From assembly GCA_052168315.1 (NCBI GenBank), contig JBQLZO010000078.1, positions 1 to 53,759 on the forward strand: DNA of 53,759 nt, in the 5' to 3' direction. Positions 52,450 to 53,759 of the stretch are shown one piece after another. Source of the DNA: JBQLZO01 sp052168315. Lineage in GTDB: Bacteria; Planctomycetota; Phycisphaerae; Phycisphaerales; UBA1924. Position 1 is the first letter of the stretch; each line of letters starts with the position of its first letter. The notes under the pieces were generated by a model. That model worked only from the letters and a program-made list of their open reading frames with translations, was not told the origin of the DNA and searched no databases. Both the position numbers and the translations under genes were made by a program.

Positions 52450-53010
52450 TCAGGCGCGGATGGGCGGAGGGAGCGCGATCAAGCCCGCAGCGCGGGCGTG
52501 GCGCATGCCGCCGGGGAGGGCGTGGAGATCGAAGGTGAGGTTGGCATCCGTGGAGCGGCATCGAGGGGCGCGCGGCGGATGGCGGTCGTGGTCGAGGCGC
52601 GGGGCGATCGCGCCCTCGTGCCGGTTGTTCCACGGGATGGCGATGTTGGTCGCCGGCGCATCGTGGGCTGGACGGATCGCGTCGAGCAGTGCGGCCGAGA
52701 GTCGCTTGAGCCTGCGGAGTTCTGTGAGGCGCGATGGGGCGGACGGGCCCTGCTGGGAGCCGAGGGCGCTGAGCCCGGAGCGGATGGCGCCGGAGCCATC
52801 GCCGGTGATGATGGCCGCGGCCATCACGGGGCCGGCGGGGAGGCACAACGCCATGAGCAGCGCGGCGACGATCGTGCCCATCGGGACGATGCGTCGGGCG
52901 GGCGGCGCGGATTCGGTTCGTGATGCGGACGCGGAGACGGCGTCGGCCGGCGAAGAAGGTGTCGCGGTCGCGGCGATCGGGAGCTGGATTGCGGGATCAC
53001 GGCGAATCAT
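52450..53010 (-). CDS. Hypothetical exported protein
   Basis: A 186-residue frame with an internal signal-like segment GTIVAALLMALCLPAGPVMA (start possibly ATG at about 52881 rather than 53010). The mature part is Arg/Pro/Ala-rich without a recognised domain. No clear ribosome binding site at either start. It lies upstream of secA on the same strand. Confidence 0.4.
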   Translation of the reverse strand: MIRRDPAIQLPIAATATPSSPADAVSASASRTESAPPARRIVPMGTIVAALLMALCLPAGPVMAAAIITGDGSGAIRSGLSALGSQQGPSAPSRLTELRRLKRLSAALLDAIRPAHDAPATNIAIPWNNRHEGAIAPRLDHDRHPPRAPRCRSTDANLTFDLHALPGGMRHARAAGLIALPPPIRA

Positions 53011-53015
53011 GCGTT

Positions 53016-53030
53016 GGGTAGAGTCTACCC
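53016..53030. promoter_or_regulatory. Perfect 7-bp inverted repeat, possible operator
   Basis: GGGTAGA (53016-53022), one central base, TCTACCC (53024-53030). It sits between two divergent genes just outside the start at 53010, where a repressor site could lie. Confidence 0.35.
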
Positions 53031-53306
53031 CCGGTCATCGGATGGGGTTCGCCCCGTTCTTGACCGGCGATGGGCGTTGGAGGCGCTGCGCGGGGATGCG
53101 GACCTGCCAGCATGGCACCTTTGAGGGCGTTGGCGGGCGGCAGGAGGGGCGACCAGCGCCGGGTCCGCCCGGTCGGGGGGATGCGGGCGGCGGATCGGGG
53201 GGCGTGTGGTGCAGGGCGTGTGATGCACCCTGATGGCACGAGGGAGTGCAGAGGGTCGCGACGGATCGATCGGAGGCGGGCGGGTGGGTTTGGAGTGCGC
53301 GCCCGG

Positions 53307-53759
53307 ATGGAGCCCCGCTGCCGGATCGTTCGACTTGGTACGACGGGCTCGACGATGGACGAGGCGCGGTCGCTGTGCGCAGCGCTGCTGGATGATGCGC
53401 GTCGGGGCGGGCGCGATGCGCTGGATGCGCTGCGTGATGGTGTGCTGATCACGGCGGAGGTGCAGACGGCGGGACGCGGGCAGCCGGGGCGTCGATGGGA
53501 GAGCCCGCGGGGGGCGCTGATGGGCACCTATCTGCGAGGGATGGTGCGCGGGTGTGGTGGTGAAGATGATGGCGGTGGTGCGCGGATGGTGGGGATGGGT
53601 ATGGGGGTGGGTGCGCTGGCGCTGCGGTGCGCGCTGGAGGTGCTCGGGCTTGTGTCGTCTTGGTTGCCCGAGGCGGAGGGAGCGCGCGGGATGGAAGGTT
53701 CGAGGGGAGCGGTGGGAGCGGTGGAGTCGAAGCCGGCGGGGATGTCGGGGAGTGTGGGG
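53307..53759 (+). CDS. Biotin-protein ligase, 5' part (cut by window end)
   Basis: At least 151 residues, open to the window edge. The opening IVRLGTTGSTMDEARSLCAA holds the S-T-x-x-E/D-A pattern of biotin ligases, and ITAEVQTAGRGQPGRRWESP holds the G-R-G-x-x-G-R biotin/ATP-binding loop. YLRGMVRG continues the family. It attaches biotin to acetyl-CoA carboxylase. No N-terminal HTH is present, so it is the short form without BirA-type repression. The start ATG 53307 is chosen from reading; GTG 53295 is possible. Confidence 0.72.
   Translation, partial: MEPRCRIVRLGTTGSTMDEARSLCAALLDDARRGGRDALDALRDGVLITAEVQTAGRGQPGRRWESPRGALMGTYLRGMVRGCGGEDDGGGARMVGMGMGVGALALRCALEVLGLVSSWLPEAEGARGMEGSRGAVGAVESKPAGMSGSVG

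Overview
The window looks like a piece of a GC-rich (roughly 62-66 %) chromosome from the phylum Planctomycetota, probably a Phycisphaerales-like bacterium. The evidence is indirect: exported proteins ending in a short dockerin-like tail with the signature DSDDLGILLSAFG, ECF sigma factors coupled to Hanks-type kinases or VWA proteins, an oversized SecA with a planctomycete-style insertion in the second nucleotide-binding domain, a HYExAFE-type protein, and a PEP-CTERM-like sorting tail. No rRNA or taxonomic marker is present, so this is inference.

Left half (1 to about 24.6 kb) is accessory DNA. It opens with the 3' part of a vanadium-haloperoxidase-like gene. Next comes a six-gene, tightly overlapping + strand operon (1657-14044): SNF2 helicase, sigma-70-type factor, type III-like Mod methyltransferase, AAA ATPase, DUF4276 (Toprim-like) protein, and type III-like Res helicase-nuclease. 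I read it as a composite restriction/anti-phage locus. The sigma factor inside it is very unusual. After a 0.7 kb spacer holding a dockerin-like remnant and a good -10 box comes a second coupled operon (14769-18746): VIT-VWA protein, ECF sigma factor, a 76-residue protein, and a DCD-domain/PD-(D/E)xK nuclease fusion. Each junction is an ATGA overlap. Then follow an IS5-family transposase remnant, a set of small mobile-element genes (unknown protein, ADP-ribosyltransferase-like protein, excisionase-like HTH, replication-type HTH, Xre-type regulator) and a tyrosine recombinase. The recombinase frame runs through the antisense of a tRNA-Ser(CGA) gene, which marks the right edge of the integrated element.

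Right half (24.6-53.8 kb) looks like core genome. It holds a kinase/beta-propeller/dockerin ORF with its ECF sigma factor; an operon of two CPA-type antiporters with PII-like and PTS-EIIA-like regulators; three tandem paralogous small membrane proteins; obgE; glutaminase; a seven-repeat exported protein; two lipoproteins; a MazG-like pyrophosphohydrolase; ispF; a PEP-CTERM-like exported protein; a LON-domain protein; thiS; a PSP1/RicT-like protein; an operon of small exported proteins with a HYExAFE protein; secA; and the 5' part of a biotin-protein ligase gene.

The most promising material is the sigma-factor-containing restriction operon and the VIT-VWA/sigma/DCD-nuclease operon. They sit next to each other on one island and share the same design, a sigma factor translationally coupled to nuclease genes. 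All functions below are predictions from sequence reading. No database search was possible.
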